From assembly GCF_026250525.1 (NCBI RefSeq), contig NZ_CP111051.1, positions 124,001-188,000 of the forward strand: a DNA stretch of 64,000 bases. Direction: 5' to 3'. Below, one piece after another: positions 63,953 through 64,000 of this stretch (positions within the stretch are counted from its first letter, which is position 1; the number at the start of each line of letters is the position of its first letter). A model generated the notes under the pieces. That model was not told where the DNA came from. It saw only the letters and a list, made by a program, of their open reading frames with translations, and searched no databases. A program made the position numbers and the translations under genes. This DNA comes from Chondrinema litorale. Lineage in GTDB: Bacteria > Bacteroidota > Bacteroidia > Cytophagales > Flammeovirgaceae.

Positions 63953-64000
63953 ATTGGACTTGTCAATAAACAACTAAACCAAACAACAAATGCCATAACT

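Overview
This window looks like chromosome from a low-GC member of the Bacteroidota, most likely a Cytophagales (Flammeovirgaceae-like) bacterium. The evidence is two SusC/SusD pairs, an ECF sigma/FecR pair feeding an STN-containing SusC, a secreted protease ending in a type IX secretion sorting domain, many lipoproteins with acidic residues after the lipid cysteine, and A-rich rather than strong Shine-Dalgarno leaders. No tRNA, rRNA or CRISPR array was seen.

Layout. (1) 0-6.8 kb, accessory: an IS3-family element with an A6G frameshift site, a three-gene minus-strand operon and an IS1595-family element. The operon encodes a MoxR AAA+ ATPase, a small CoxE-N-like membrane protein and a large membrane protein with a divergent vWA-like domain. 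The IS1595 copy sits exactly on the start codon of the next gene, flanked by an 11-bp duplication. (2) 6.8-20.1 kb: a LruC-domain lipoprotein, then on the minus strand GH43, GH2, a Tat-exported phospholipase C, SusD and SusC, which together look like a nutrient-utilisation locus. (3) 20.3-29.1 kb: a complete RND efflux operon (adaptor, pump, outer membrane factor) with a TetR repressor and two identical-type palindromic operators, then an MFS transporter overlapping an AraC regulator. (4) 29-42.4 kb: an AraC/TPR sensor-regulator, a secreted M4 metalloprotease, a 1230-residue GAF/PAS array with no output domain, and a soluble PAS/GAF histidine kinase. (5) 42.4-49.5 kb: sigma factor, FecR, SusC and SusD in classic order, without adjacent enzymes. 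(6) 49.6-64 kb: small lipoproteins and envelope/stress proteins (DUF1328, Pmp3/YqaE, DUF1206, DUF2383, DUF4235), an M23 peptidase, a pentapeptide-repeat/TIR-like protein, a YpdA-like flavoprotein, a patatin lipase and a beta-barrel gene broken by an in-frame TGA.

Four genes come from reading the sequence itself: DUF1328 (51837-52004, minus), YqaE/Pmp3 (60340-60495, minus), a 50-codon ORF at 63800-63952, and the read-through extension of the broken beta-barrel gene to 53926.

The best candidates for undescribed biology are the MoxR/CoxE-N/vWA-like membrane operon in the IS-bounded segment, and the pentapeptide-repeat protein with a TIR/deoxyribosyltransferase-like C-terminal domain. All family assignments are by recognition of motifs and architecture. 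No database search was run.
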